Assembly: GCA_039583875.1 (NCBI GenBank)
Contig: CM077163.1
Span: forward strand, 235,034,646 to 235,098,645
Direction: 5' to 3'
Source: Platanthera guangdongensis
Lineage: Eukaryota > Streptophyta > Magnoliopsida > Asparagales > Orchidaceae
Length of the DNA stretch: 64,000 nt
This document shows positions 1 through 11,245 of this stretch, piece after piece. Position numbers and translations under genes: made by a program. The notes under the pieces were generated by a model. The model was not told where the DNA came from. It worked only from the letters and a program-made list of their open reading frames with translations, and did no database searches. Position 1 is the stretch's first letter. Every line of letters starts with the position of its first letter.

Positions 1-482
1 TGGAGGTTACGAGTGACCAAGATTGATTTCCATAGATCAACACTACTGTGGTGAATGGGAAGATCTTCTAGAAGATTGCAATGAAGGAGAAATGGATAAT
101 GCATTTCAACCTTCAAAGTTGCATTATACAGAGTGGATCAAATGAAAACAAATTGGAAAACTAATTATTTCTTACCAGTTACCATGATATAGAGAAGACA
201 AAACAATGAGTCCTAAAACAAATTTTTCCTCTGGCCAAACCCATCGCCAACTTGATGTAGCCGTTGACTGTTTTTAGCAAGGGCCATAGATATTTGTACA
301 ACCAATGGATTGGGAAGTAAACAAATTTATATGAACTCTAAAAATGGAACCATAAGCATTGCCTTTAAAGTTTAAGTGGTCAGCCTCCTCACCTATAGTA
401 GCAACAAACATTTCGATATTGTTGAGCTAATGACATAATACATGCAAAGATCATGCAACATGGGAGACTTTTACGGACACCG
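1..482. other. AT-rich sequence with no identified gene
   Basis: Non-repetitive AT-rich sequence with frequent stops in all frames. It may be intron of the plus-strand split gene, but I see no convincing exon. Confidence 0.4.
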
Positions 483-1376
483 ACGAGGCGGAAGAAGGCG
501 AAGGGCGTCCTCCAGTTTGGTGAGTGGTTTGACGTCGCGGGCATCGTGCCAGTAACGTGTCGGCTTAGCCGAGCGTATTGGGTTGTGTTCTTGTATCTCT
601 TTTATGTACTTGAGCACGACACCTAATAAGCTGATAATTATTGTATTTTTGATATCTCTATTTTGGAATGAAAACTATTGGGTCTTCTCTCTTCTATCTC
701 TCCTAATTTTTACTCTCTTCTCCCTCCCACTCTTTTCCCTCGTCAAACAATTTGGTCCGACCTAGCCTCCCTCCCACTCTTTTCCCTCGTCAAACATCCA
801 GATCTGTCGATCGACCACCCTGTCCAGCCGATCCTCCTCTTCGTCCAAACGATTGATCTCCTCGTCTAGATCTGCGGTTTTTTTTTCTGGTCCTCGTCGA
901 TCACCGCTGTATCCAACGTTTCCGTCTGCCGTATAACACCTACTTCTCCGTTCCTTGCCTAGTGCATGCCATCGCGGCTACGCTCGATGACCCATACCTA
1001 TGCCCCGACACCTGCCCCTTCGACGGATCCGACCATCCTCTGTCGCCTTGAGGGTCATGACGACAACATCGCATCCCTCCAGGCCCTCATGTTGCACAAC
1101 TTGCGCACGTGGAACTCGATACCATCATGGACGGCCGTCCTTGTACATCCGCGATTGCCAACGCGGACTCGCCGTCTCTCCTCGGAGCCCCCCCGGACCT
1201 GTACAAGGACCCAACTCCTCCAACCACTGTCTTCTCTTCTGGGACCTCGTTCCTTTGATGTTCCCTCCTTCAATGGCACTGACCCCATAGGATGGATTGC
1301 CCGAGTTTACGCGGGGAATGGAGGTGGATGTGTGGCCGGGGACGAAGGGGGTGCTCGATCAAATGATGGGAAATAA
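483..1376 (+). mobile_element. Ty3/gypsy 5' remnant: LTR-like leader and truncated gag
   Basis: An LTR-like leader is followed by a reading frame from 966 that ends in FDVPSFNGTDPIGWIARV (about 1252-1305), the same gag core motif as FDGTDPLGWLARA in the chromovirus at 7560. After this the similarity stops abruptly and the dispersed repeat at 1308 begins, so most of gag and all of pol are missing. A 47-bp tandem duplication containing CCCTCGTCAAACA lies at about 723-798. No matching second LTR or TSD was found, so boundaries are approximate. Confidence 0.5.
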
Positions 1377-1880
1377 AAAAACTAGGCTTCAACACTCATC
1401 TGTTTAAGGATTCGTCATTGTGAAATGATCACAAACTTTGAAATCGCTTCAAATTCTTCAATACCCACAACTGAACTCGACACACCTATTTATATGATAG
1501 AGCCACAAAATGAATGGCTATGATTGGCTACCGCATTATACACGACATACAAAAATAATGTGTGAAAAATGAAACAAACCCATAAAAAATATTCCGTCGA
1601 CGCTTTGAATGAGACAACGACCTTGGATCGTCTATATGACGACCATAATCCCTCCTCCTGCGAGTATAAACCTGAATGTGCCCCGATGCGGGTCGGCCTG
1701 CCCGTGGACTATGATCCCCATCAGGTAGGCTGATTGACTTTGGCCACCCTTCTTCCTCATGCGCAACCTAGCTCGTGGGTGAGGGGATATTATAACCCTC
1801 AAATTTACATCCGTCGTCATATCTCCGATGATTTATAGTGCGTCGGTCCAACCCTTTGGGCTCTCCTTGCTTGGAGCGAT
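1308..1880. repeat. Dispersed repeat, copy 1 (empty of the hAT insertion)
   Basis: This stretch matches, with substitutions, the sequence flanking the hAT element at 13110-13171 and 16983-17500: the GGGGAATGGAGGTGGATGTG block, the GAAATCGCTCCAAATTCTTC-like block and the CGTGGACTATGATCCCCATC block recur in the same order. At about 1350-1362 it reads straight through the site where the other copy holds the hAT. The parent element is not identified; it may be LTR sequence. Confidence 0.65.
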
Positions 1881-2957
1881 GAGTTCGCCGGTCCGCCTAA
1901 GCAGACATCGAGAGAATCAGCCGGGAGCAAGAGCGTAATCCGAAAAAAAATTCGGATCGAATTATCGCTCTGATTGTTAACCCAAATCCCGCGACAGCTG
2001 ATGCTAACATCAGACAATGGGGACAACCTACCAGGCGATCATTTCCGGAGTTCGCAGGGTCTTCAAGCGGATGTTTCGGATGTCCGCGAACGTTATCCGG
2101 TCCGTAGCGGTGTTCGGCGCAGACACTCTTCAGGCAACCCCGGGGAGTGCATCTGGCAAGCGGTCTCTCACAAATCAGCTTCGTGGACCCGGCCCAAAGG
2201 TTGCGGCAGACACTTCTCCTGGAGCCCCCACGGAAGGTACCGTGCGGTTACGTGAGGTCTCTTCTCTTAACCCCTGCCGCCTGAATCTTCGTGTTCCTCG
2301 GGCGGTTGCGCATTTAATGCCGTAGTTAATGAGACTTTAAAAGCTCTTCGGTTCGTGAATCATCCAAGCCGCCCACCCTCTAGTATAAATAGGGACCCGG
2401 GGGCTTGGATTGGGCACACGGACTTAACCCAGAACTAGCCTAGTTGCTGGTGCGGACACTAAGTCTAGTCGAGTTTTCTCTCTTATTCCCCCTGGCACTC
2501 GCTCGTACACTCATGTAATCCTTTTTGCAATTAATCAAGAGACCCTTCGCAATAAAGACATTCGCCGCGGCGGATCAAATCTGGTGTTCGCCGCTGTCAG
2601 CGACACCTTCTTTTCACGCTCTTTTCACTCGCTTAAACTGTCTGCAACGCCAGTAACCGATCACCTGCGAACCACTCTTTCCCCTGCCGACCACCCTACG
2701 CAGAGATAACTCGCGGAGAGTTGGTGACATTTTGGCTCCAACACTGATACCATGTCGAGAAACAAGGAAGTGAGAAAATAAAAAATATATTTTATTAATT
2801 TCTCATGTTCATACACATATAGATATAAGTATTTGTACATTTATAGGAAGGAAAAGAGAAACCCCAATCTCATTCTATGATCTGTGACTAAACCCTAAGA
2901 AGGGAATGAGTTTTAGTTGGGCCTTATAATGGGCTTTCGTATAGATTTATTTTAACA
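1881..2957 (-). mobile_element. Ty1/copia 5' remnant (LTR, primer-binding site and leader), split by a solo LTR
   Basis: On the minus strand an LTR of about 205 bp (2957-2753) ends next to TGGTATCAG (2752-2744), the initiator-Met tRNA primer-binding site, which resumes as AGCGATAATTCG at 1970 and below once the solo LTR is removed. The leader is followed to about 1881, where the element is cut off. No coding sequence is left. Confidence 0.65.
1975..2743 (+). mobile_element. Solo LTR, 769 bp, TSD CTGAT
   Basis: Starts TGTTAACCC and ends GGCTCCAACA. CTGAT flanks both sides exactly (1970-1974 and 2744-2748). A TATA box (TATAAATA near 2382-2390) and a following CCCGGG-rich start region mark the U3/R part on the plus strand. 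There is no internal region, so it arose by LTR-LTR recombination. It sits precisely inside a copia primer-binding site. Confidence 0.85.
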
Positions 2958-3293
2958 ATCCCCAGTGATTGGCCGTGAAATATTGGTATTAATATGTCTA
3001 AGATGATTTTAGTTAATTCTAATTTTCTTGACATCACCATATAGTGTCAACCACCATATAGTGTCAACATGTCATTCTCTGTACTCTGAGTAAAGAATAT
3101 TTCTGATATATTATACACTTTATCAAGTAGGATAATTCAATATCTGAAGCAATTAAATCTTTTAACTAATGTTATTAACCGAGGATTTGATAATAGACGC
3201 ATTATGTAATTCATCATTATACATTTACTTTTAATCATATTATGTCATCTTCGTGGTATAGTGGAATCATGATATGCTGATGCCTAATACTAG

Positions 3294-3409
3294 GTTTCGG
3301 AAGTTGCAAGACAAACCGAAATCCTAGAGTCATATTTGGAGCTACGGGGCATATCTTTACCCAAGGGGTGTTTGATGGGCAAAGTTATTCTCCCAAATCC
3401 AGACTGCAG
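3294..3409 (+). CDS. Internal exon of unrecognised gene
   Basis: The acceptor is TACTAG before 3294 and a strong donor CAG|GTAAAA follows 3409. The exon enters in phase 1, reads 38 codons and leaves in phase 0. It encodes a basic, glycine-containing stretch including VIFGATGHIFTQGVFDG followed by QSYSPKSRLQ. The other frames contain stops. It matches no transposon protein known to me, and the sequence on either side is AT-rich non-coding. Its phase does not fit directly to the next exon at 4373, so one exon may be unseen; a weak exon-like stretch near 4061-4133 does not fit in phase either. Confidence 0.5.
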
Positions 3410-3739
3410 GTAAAACTAGAAAGCAGAAGTTTGCATTTTGACCATCAATTATAAGTTTCATAGCGTCTGTTTTATTGTTAAATTCTACCAGGGTTTATTT
3501 CTTCCGTAGATATTTGTGAAAGAAAGCTACAAGTGACAACATAATATTTATGTAGTTAGGAATAGTAAAGATCGGTTTTATTATAAAAAACAAATTTCCA
3601 CTTGGTGACTTTTTTTTTTAGCAAATTTCATGTTTACAAAACCTAACTAGTTTGAGGGTGTTCTCCTTGCTTTTCCTGGCTCAAGTATTGGGGTTTGAGG
3701 TGAATTTGTAACCAACAGATCAAAGTTAAAATAGGAGAA

Positions 3740-3930
3740 TGTTAGTGTGGAGAAAACCTCAAACTTGTATATACTTTCTCAATAATCAAATACAAGGTAT
3801 GAATACACATTTATAGGAGGGAGAAAGAGAGAAGAGATCCCTATACATGGTGTGGGACTAAAGAGGAGAGAAGAAGAAACATAAACAAATGGGCTCCATC
3901 ATGGGCCTCTTTACATGGGCTTTTCCAACA
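3740..3930. mobile_element. Small copia-type solo LTR
   Basis: 191 bp starting TGTTAGTGTGG and ending TTTTCCAACA, with a TTATAGGAGGG block like those in the copia LTRs at 2753 and 20558. The flanks (GAGAA and ATTAG) do not match, so no TSD is claimed. It lies in the presumed intron between the exons at 3294 and 4373. Confidence 0.55.
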
Positions 3931-4372
3931 ATTAGTATTTGATTGCATGTTTTTAAAAATAAGTTTATATGAAATTTGGCCTTTTCCATGTTAAAAAGCT
4001 CTTTTTCCTTATTGATCTGAATGTCCCTGTCTTCTAGATTTATACACACTAAATTTGCAGGTATCGGCACCTTTAATTTTCCTCGTCATAATGGATTGGC
4101 TTTGCTTGAAATAAAATCCTCATTAATTATGGTTTGAGTATGTCTATAGCTATTGGTCAGATATTTTCACCCTTTTATTCATTTCCTTAGATTTCTAAAA
4201 TCCAAACATAACTGCAAGGACTCTGTATAATAGAACATATGATATTTCTGTCATTTTTAAATAGAAGTCCTTTTTCTTATCACCAAAACATACCATATAT
4301 TTGATTCAGTATTTTGTATATTGATCTCAACTTTGAATCACACACATTCTAAGAATGTTGTAAAATCTCTAG

Positions 4373-4561
4373 GCCAGCATATTCTATTAGTGTTCAGCCT
4401 GAAGTTATTTCTTTTGACAAATGGGTGGAGCTGAAATCAGAAATGAAACCTCAATTTTTTTCTTGGATCAAAGAAGTTTTTCATGGGAGCAAAGGTGAAG
4501 CACATAATGACTGGCATCAGAAGCTTCACTTTACTCTTAACACAACTCCAATGTGGGACAG
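4373..4561 (+). CDS. Internal exon of unrecognised gene, donor of the 24.9-kb intron
   Basis: The acceptor is probably CTCTAG before 4373 (CTATTAG before 4391 is an in-frame alternative); the donor is GACAG|GTATAAG after 4561. It enters and leaves in phase 2. The 62 codons encode a tryptophan-rich, charged stretch with motifs such as SFDKWVELKSEM, FFSWIKEVFHG and LHFTLNTTPMWDR. Codon use is AT-rich, unlike the GC-rich retrotransposon reading frames nearby. The final AG joins the first G of the exon at 29491 to make Arg. Confidence 0.6.
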
Positions 4562-5431
4562 GTATAAGATCCCACTCTATCTTTTTATTTTGAGAGTGGA
4601 TTACATTAAGCATTTCTTTTGGAAGGTTTTTAGGAAATGATGTTGTTGGTTATAACTGGGTTTGTAATGTAAAACCTTTCAATGGTGATATGTTTTGCGG
4701 ATAATTTTCTTTCGTTTGTTTGACCTTTCACTTCAAACTTAGAAGTTGTTGTATACTGAATTCCACGACCAATATCCCTGGATTGTTTTAATATATGGCT
4801 ATTGATTATTGATGAATTCCATCATGTCATAAAATAATAGCAAGTGGCAGGATATTAAGAGAAGGTTTGAATATCTATTGACAGATACCAAATCTTTAGT
4901 CTAAAGGAGCATCGGCCAAGTAGAAGATAAAATAGAACAAATAAATATCTACTGTCTAAGGAGAACATAAATATATTGTGGATTTTATGTTGGTAGCATG
5001 AATTTTTTCAAGTACGTGGATATAATAAATATATTGGAAATATTGATAATCTATGAGCAATGTCACACTCCCTACTAGACGATACACATAAAGTGAACTA
5101 GTTGGAAACCCGCATTATGTTCAAGGTCTCAACCGGAATTTGTATTTGATGGGATAGCTAAAACTTTTATCAAATCACACACAGGACTTAGTGCAAAGCA
5201 AACTTCTAAGAATTTTATTAGAGAAGCTAACAAAATCCTAAGTTTGCTATAAAATAAGATATAATAAAACCAAAGGTTAAACAAAATAAGAGTAAGGTAA
5301 AGTTTCATTTGAAATTTATCAAAATCCAACTTTGTTTGACCTCTAAGCAATTGATTGGTCTGGGGTAGTGACGCATGACGGATGTGAGAGGGTGTGCTTA
5401 TATCCTAATGGGACTCTAATGAGTGAATGCA
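4562..5431. other. Intron sequence, no gene seen
   Basis: AT-rich sequence directly after the donor of the exon at 4373, with stops in all frames. It ends at the chromovirus TSD (5427-5431). Confidence 0.5.
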
Positions 5432-5660
5432 TGATACGAATGGGGCAGACCTGGTCGAAGGAAGGCGTTTCGTGCGCGTCTATACTAGGAGCGCGCGAGG
5501 TACAGAGATGGCGTGAGCCCGCACAACACTTGGCAAGCCTAGTATCTATTTTTATTTTTGTATGTTATTTCGTAGTGTCTGATTGTGTTGTTTGGCCGAT
5601 CGGCCTTGTTGGTCTCTCCCCATGTAAGGGAGATATGTACTCTGTTATGTATGCTTGGAT

Positions 5661-6934
5661 CAAGGTTGTTAGGATCGAGATCCTAGGTGGGATCGTTTCG
5701 GGGTTGGATTAGATCGGATCGAGTATCGTAAGATCCTACTACATGTAAAGGAGATATGTACTCTGTCATGGTCGGTTTGCAGACCAACGTCGTGTGACCT
5801 TTGCCCGGTTGAAGTATCCCCGGTGACACGCGATTGGGCCTCGGTGGCTGTTGTTTTGTCTCACGTTGCCAACCTTCTTTTACCTTCCATTTTATGTTGT
5901 GTTCAAGTTGTAGGGTTCCCCTTCAGCTTGAGGGGGAGTGTTAGAGTTATTATTATTCTATTGTTGAGTATTAGTCCCACACCGCCTATCGGTGTTGGGT
6001 GTCTTGATGTATTTCCTTTATATAGCTCCTTTGAGGAAGAATATATTGCACCAACTATTTCCTTCTACAATATGTTTATAACATTTTAAGGAACTTGAAG
6101 ATGCAGAAAGGGCATTCCAATTTCTACAAAAAAGTAAAATATATAACAGTGGTTGTCTGCTACAAATAACACCAGCATGCTATCCGAGCTGCTCGAAGGC
6201 CTTGTCTCTACTTGCAATAAGACATCCTCTAGATGCTATTATTATTTTTCATAATAAAAAACCTTGCCCTACCTCCAGGTTTTGATTCATAACCTGGCAG
6301 AAAACTATTGCATCTCAAACAAAGTTTAATACTTCCCACAAAGCATTTGCCCAAAAGTAAATGCTAGAAGGGGCTTTCCATTTTATAGAAAAAAGTAAGA
6401 TATACAAAGAGCCGTCAAAAAAATGAAACTTGAAGATACAAGGGCAGAAAACAACGAAGAGAACACTGGAGAGTAAAATTGAAATCTTAGAATAGCTGTA
6501 ATGAGGTTCCTGTAGCAAAACAAAGATGAAGAAGACAGGCCAAGTCTTAAAAACTGAAACTTAGTAACTGAAGAGAGGCCAAATCTTTAAACACCTCAAG
6601 CCGGCATTTTGGGGTTAGGATGTCGGAGCAAGCTGGAGAAAGACGAAGATGAAAAATTTGAACCCAGGTAAAAAAATCAGCGATAAAGAAATACCTCAAG
6701 CCGGTATTTGGGGTATTATGAGATGATCCGGCCTTGATTTGACAGCCGACAATGTTGTCTTTGTTTGCAGAGGTGGAGGAGCGCGATCGTGTGAAGATCG
6801 CGATCCTAATGATCCAACGATCTGGCGCACGATCCTGCATGGAGGAGGCCTATTTTCGATCTGGATCAAAATGGGTCATCCAGATCGTAGTATCGTGCGA
6901 TCCTACGATCTGGATCGTGATCCTGACAACATTG
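5661..6934. mobile_element. Non-autonomous hAT-type element with captured copia LTR
   Basis: Terminal inverted repeats CAAGGTTGTTAGGATCG and CGTGATCCTGACAACATTG. The 8-bp flanks GCTTGGAT and GCTTGAAT differ at one base. No transposase is present. The interior holds a copia 3' end (polypurine tract AGGGGGAG and a 131-bp LTR at 5939-6069) and further sequence of unknown origin, so it is a composite carrier element. Its termini resemble those of the hAT at 13172 and of the 166-bp MITE at 31740. Confidence 0.85.
5931..6069 (+). mobile_element. Copia polypurine tract and 3' LTR fragment inside the hAT
   Basis: CAGCTTGAGGGGGAG is followed by TGTTAGAGTT at 5939, and the repeat ends CCTTCTACA at 6069. 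This is the typical 3' end of a plant Ty1/copia element. Its upstream coding part is absent. Confidence 0.65.
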
Positions 6935-7295
6935 GCTTGAATTAATTTGATATTTTGAAATTGAGGAGGGGAGAAACTGACCCAGCGGTTCCCCCGTATT
7001 TTGCCCTAAACGCACGTTCCTCTCCCCCCTCTCCATGTCTGCTCGCCCCCCCCCCCCACGACGCCGCTGATCCTCCACCGTCGCACCCCAACGCCCTGCT
7101 AACAACTGGTCCGACCTCCTTCGCGCGCCGCCTTCCTACCACGCGTCACGTCCTCCTGCTGTGCCGCGCACAACGATTTCCGCCTCTCTCCCGCGCGGGT
7201 TTTCTCCTGTCGCTCGACGCTTTCTCCTGCAGATCTCGGACACTCGGCGTCTCGGCCCCCTTCCGTAGCCTCAGCGCATACCACTCACTCGCAGC

Positions 7296-8283
7296 ATGGC
7301 GCGTGACCCCGATCCGGCCGCCGCCACGGCGGCGCTCTCCTATCGCCTCGACCAGGTCGATACGACCTTGTCGGACCTCCAAGTTGCCATCAGCGACATT
7401 CATGCCCTCCTCGCCGCCCGTCCCCCGTCCCCGACTGTCACGCCAACCCAGCCACTAGCAACCACGGTGTCGGCCTGCAACCCCGACGATCTTCCAGTCG
7501 GCGTTCATCCCCTGCCCGATCTTTCTATCGGCGCTCTCCGCCGTCTCGAACTGCCGGTGTTCGACGGGACTGATCCCTTGGGTTGGCTCGCACGGGCCAA
7601 TCACTACGTCGACATCCAGGGAATGCTCGCGGCTCAAAAGGTTCCCCTTGCCACGATTTACATGGAGGGCTCAGTCCTTCACTGAGTCCGTTGGATTCGC
7701 CAATCGTCGTCGGCCTTGACCTATTCGCTACTCAAATATGAGTTCATCCGCCGCTACGACAACCGCCACGTCGGCAACCCTTATGAGCGCCCGAGCGACG
7801 TCCTCCAATTCGACTCTGTGGACGCCTACATCGACGACTTCATTGAGGTGGTCACGCACGTCCTCGGCCTCTTGTCGGACCACTACTTGGGCACGTTTCT
7901 CGCCGGGTTGCGGCCGCACATCCGTAACCATCTTCGGGTCCACGACCCCACTACCCTGTCTCGCGCAATGGAGCAAGCGCGTTTTGTGGAGGCCAACTTT
8001 GCCACCGTCTCCGCCGCCCCCGCCGTCCGGTGCACACCAGCCATTCCAGCCCCCTCCCGGCCTGCTGCGACCGGCTGCCGCCTCCTCTGGGTCGAACAAC
8101 CCCGACTACCTTACCCACCTTGGGTCGTACCTCGCCACAGCCGCATCCAGCGCTACCACGGGTTCGACCCCCCCTCCCCATCAGATCTCTCTTCAGGAGT
8201 ACCTTGACATTCGGGGAAAGGGCCTTTGTTTTTGGTGCAAGGGGACGTACTCGCTGAGCCACGAATGTCCCAACAGGGACCTC
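7296..8283 (+). pseudogene. gag: Chromovirus gag (nucleocapsid precursor), broken
   Basis: Starts with ATG at 7296 (MARDPDPAAATAAL). The gag core FDGTDPLGWLARANHYVD lies near 7560-7615. The frame stops at 7683 and coding continues in other frames: YLGTFLAGLRPHIRNHLRVH near 7885-7945 and the zinc knuckle CFWCKGTYSLSHEC near 8226-8267 (CX2CX7HXC, the form usual in plant gypsy gag). At least two frameshifts or stops separate these blocks. Intact gag would form the virus-like particle. Confidence 0.8.
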
Positions 8284-8329
8284 TAGATGTTCCTAGGGGT
8301 CGAGGAAGAGGAAATTATGATGGTCGACT

Positions 8330-8926
8330 TTGAGGCCCTCGAGCTCGAGGATGAGGGGCCCAATGTGGCCGAGCCGGGGCCACCTTCTAGCGACTGGAGG
8401 TTTCTTGCTATTCGGTGTGGGCCCGTGCACCATGAAGTTGACGGCCACCCTGCAGCAGACGATAGTGGTCCTTATGATCGATAGCGGCGCCAGTCACAAC
8501 TTCATCTCCCAGGACCTTGTCAAAGCACTCCACCTTACGGTGACTCCAGCCCCAGGCTTTCATGTCTCCCTCGGAGACGGCCGCCGGAGCCGTACTGCCG
8601 ATAGGTGCGTCGACCTGCCATTTTCCATTGGCACTTACTCGGGCTTTGCGGACTTCTATGTCTTCGGCCTTGGCGAGCTCGGCGTGATATTGGGCGTGTC
8701 CTGGTTGAGCATGCTTGGGGACTGCAAGCACAATTGGGGACGGCTCACAATGGACTTTGAGGCAGCGGGCGCGACTCATCATCTTCAGGACGATCCCTCC
8801 CTAGCATGTTCCCCGACCGGCCTCTGGTCCATCCTTCGCACGCTCGACCCGGATCTCAACGTTCTCCTGTGGCACGTGGAGCTGGGACCAAATCCGACAC
8901 CACCACCTGTACACCTGAATGCCTAG
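8330..8926 (+). pseudogene. pol: Chromovirus aspartic protease region
   Basis: A 198-codon open stretch carries the retropepsin active-site motif LMIDSGASHNFIS (about 8471-8510) and the second strand GVILGVSWLSMLGDC, as in gypsy proteases. In a working element this cleaves the Gag-Pol polyprotein. It is out of frame with gag and with the RT downstream, and the linker to RT (8927-9073) contains stops. Confidence 0.8.
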
Positions 8927-9073
8927 CGACTCCTCGACGACTATCCGACGGTTTTCACCATACCGTATGGGCCGCCTCCGCCGCGCGCATCCGACCACAT
9001 CATAATCCTGCAGCCCCGCGTGGCGGCAGTATCAGTCCGCCCTTACTGATACGGCCATGACCAGAAGAACGCC

Positions 9074-9650
9074 TTGGTGGAAATAGTGGCCAAGATGCTT
9101 AGTGCAGGCATCATCCAACCGAGTGTCATCCCCTTCTCCAGCCCGGTTCTGCTCGTGCGGAAGGATGACAGTTGGCAGTTTTGTGTCGACTACAGAGAGC
9201 TGAACAAGCTCACAGTGCCGGATAAGTACCCAATTTCCATCATCCAGGAGCTGTTGGATGAACTGTGTGGCGCTCGCTATTTCTCCAAGCTATACTTACG
9301 TTTGGGCTACCACTAGATCCGCTTGTGAGCAGAGGACGTGCCAAAGACGGCCTTCCAGACACATGATGGCCACTACGAGTTCTTGTTATGCCGTTTGGTC
9401 TGACGAATTCCCCAACCACCTTCCAGTCCACCATGAACGACGTGTTCCACCCACATTTTTGTAAGTTCGTTATGGTTTTCTTTGACGACATTTTGGTTTA
9501 CATTTCTTCTTGGCAGCTCCACCTGACACACCTCGCCACCGTCCTCTGTCGCCTGGCCTCCCACCAACTCGTGGCCCATCGAAAGAAGAGTACGTTCGGC
9601 CAGCCCCAGGTCGAGTAACTGGGTCACATCATTCGGGCCGAAGGGCTCGC
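9074..9650 (+). pseudogene. pol: Chromovirus reverse transcriptase, broken
   Basis: Motifs in order: [39 protein letters not shown], then an in-frame stop after LRLGYH at 9314-9316. A frameshift leads to MPFGLTNSPTTFQSTMNDVF and the catalytic FDDILVYI near 9481-9504. HIIRAEGLAMDPQK near 9628-9669 is the end of the thumb region. The catalytic Asp pair is kept, but at least one stop and two frameshifts inactivate the frame. Confidence 0.85.
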
Positions 9651-9698
9651 CATGGACCCGCAAAAGATCGATGATGTCCTACACTGACCGACGCCGGC

Positions 9699-10140
9699 GT
9701 GTCGTCAGGCCGTGCGAGATTCTTGGTACTCACCGGCTACTACCGCCGCTTCATCCGCGGCTACGGGACTTTGACACGGCCACTGATAGACCTCCTGAAG
9801 CAGAAGACGCCCTTCCTGTGGGATGCTGCCGCCCATGAGGTCTTCCACAGCTTGCAACACGCTCTTGTGGCGGGACCTGTCCCGAGCATGCCCGATTATT
9901 CCCAGCCGTATGTCGTGGAGTGTGATGCCTCCGAGAGGGGGTCGACGCTTTCTTCATGCTGGAGGGCTACTCCGTATCTTACTACAACAAGACCTTCACT
10001 GACCGACGGAAGGTGGTTTCCACCTATGACAGCGAGCTACGTGCATTGGTGTTAGCAGTGCAGCATTGGCGCCCTTATCTGCCTGGGCAACCCTTCACCG
10101 CCAGAACTGATCACTGCAGCTTGAAGCAGTGATCACCATA
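9699..10140 (+). pseudogene. pol: Chromovirus RNase H region, broken
   Basis: FLVLTGYYRRFIRGYGTLTR is the conserved RT-RNase H linker, followed by PLIDLLKQKTPFLWDAAAHE and YVVECDASERG, the first RNase H Asp. A frameshift near 9950 follows, after which VVSTYDSELRAL and AVQHWRPYL can be read in another frame. Confidence 0.8.
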
Positions 10141-10222
10141 GCTTCCAATCTCGATCGAGTACAAGATCGGGCGCACGAACTCGGCCGAAGGCGCCTTATC
10201 CCGCTGCGAGCATAGCGGCACC

Positions 10223-11000
10223 TTGGCGACGATCTCTCTTTGCCAATGGCGGGACACAGAGGTTCTCCAGGAGGAGATACGGGCAGATCCCCGTTACGGC
10301 CGCATGATCGATGAGCTACGGAGCGTGCTAGATGCGCACCCTCCCTTACGACTAGTGGGCGACAGACTCTACTACCGCGACCGCCTAGTCCTCGCTGCAT
10401 CATCACCATGGATACCACGTCTACTGGAGGAGTTCCATTCCACACTGGTAGCGGGACACTCAGGAGCCTATCCGACCTACTGGAGATTGGAGGACACCCT
10501 CTACTGGAGAGGTATGATGAGGATGGTACAACAGTTCGTGGCCAACTGTTTGGTCTGTCAAATGGCCAAATACCAGACTCCCCCCCCCCCCCCGGCCTGC
10601 TGCAGCCTCTGTCGGTGCCTGATCGGGTTTGGGAGGACATTAGATTGGAGTTCATTACCCGCCTTCCACGCTCCCAGGGATACGACTGCCTACTGGTGGT
10701 GGTCGACCGCCTCTCCGAGTACAGACACTTCATACCTGTCAAACACCCCTACACGGCAAGCTTGGTGGTCCGAGCCATCATTGGCGAGATCGTCCACCTG
10801 CATGGGTTTTCCCGCTCCATTGTTAGCGACCGCGACTCGGTTTTCATGAGCACTTTCTGGCAGGAATTGTCCCGCTTACAGAGGACAAAACTACGATTCA
10901 ATACGACATATCACCCTCAGTCTAACGGACAGACGGTGGTCATCAACCGCTGCATGGGCACCTACCTTCGTTGCTTTGCTACCGAGCAGCCCCGCTAGTG
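10223..11000 (+). pseudogene. pol: Chromovirus integrase
   Basis: The HHCC zinc finger is recognisable: H and H in LVAGHSGAYPTYWRL (about 10450) and C and C in ANCLVCQMAKY (about 10540-10573). After a poly-C run at 10580-10591 the frame shifts, and the catalytic core is read from about 10625: WEDIRLEFITRLPRSQGYD, LVVVDRLSEYRHF, SIVSDRDSVFMSTFWQEL, YHPQSNGQT. The DDE Asp residues are visible. An in-frame stop lies at 10996-10998. Confidence 0.85.
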
Positions 11001-11245
11001 GACCTAGTGGGTGGCATGGGCAGAACTGTGTTACAACACCACCTACCAATCGGCGGCAGGCGTCACTCCCTTCTAGACAGTCTATGAGCCGCCGCCCCCA
11101 ACTATACTGGTTAGTTTCGCCGGGGAATGCCAGGTCCAGGCATTGGAAAAGTACTTACAAGATCGGGATGAGGCCCTATGACAGTTGAAGCATCATCTCC
11201 GCCGCGCTCAGGAGAGAATGACCCAGTAGGCCAACCGACACCACC

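Larger units (their letters stand above)
5432..7104 (+). repeat. 5' LTR of the chromovirus, interrupted by a hAT
   Basis: 5432-5660 and 6943-7104 align with 11707-12097, including CGCGCGTCTATACTAG, GTTTGGCCGATCGG and TTTGATATTTTGAAATTGA. The remainder is the nested hAT element at 5661-6934. Confidence 0.9.

Noticed and set aside
3740..3930. TSD for the 191-bp solo LTR
   Set aside because: GAGAA and ATTAG do not match, so only the LTR-like ends are claimed.
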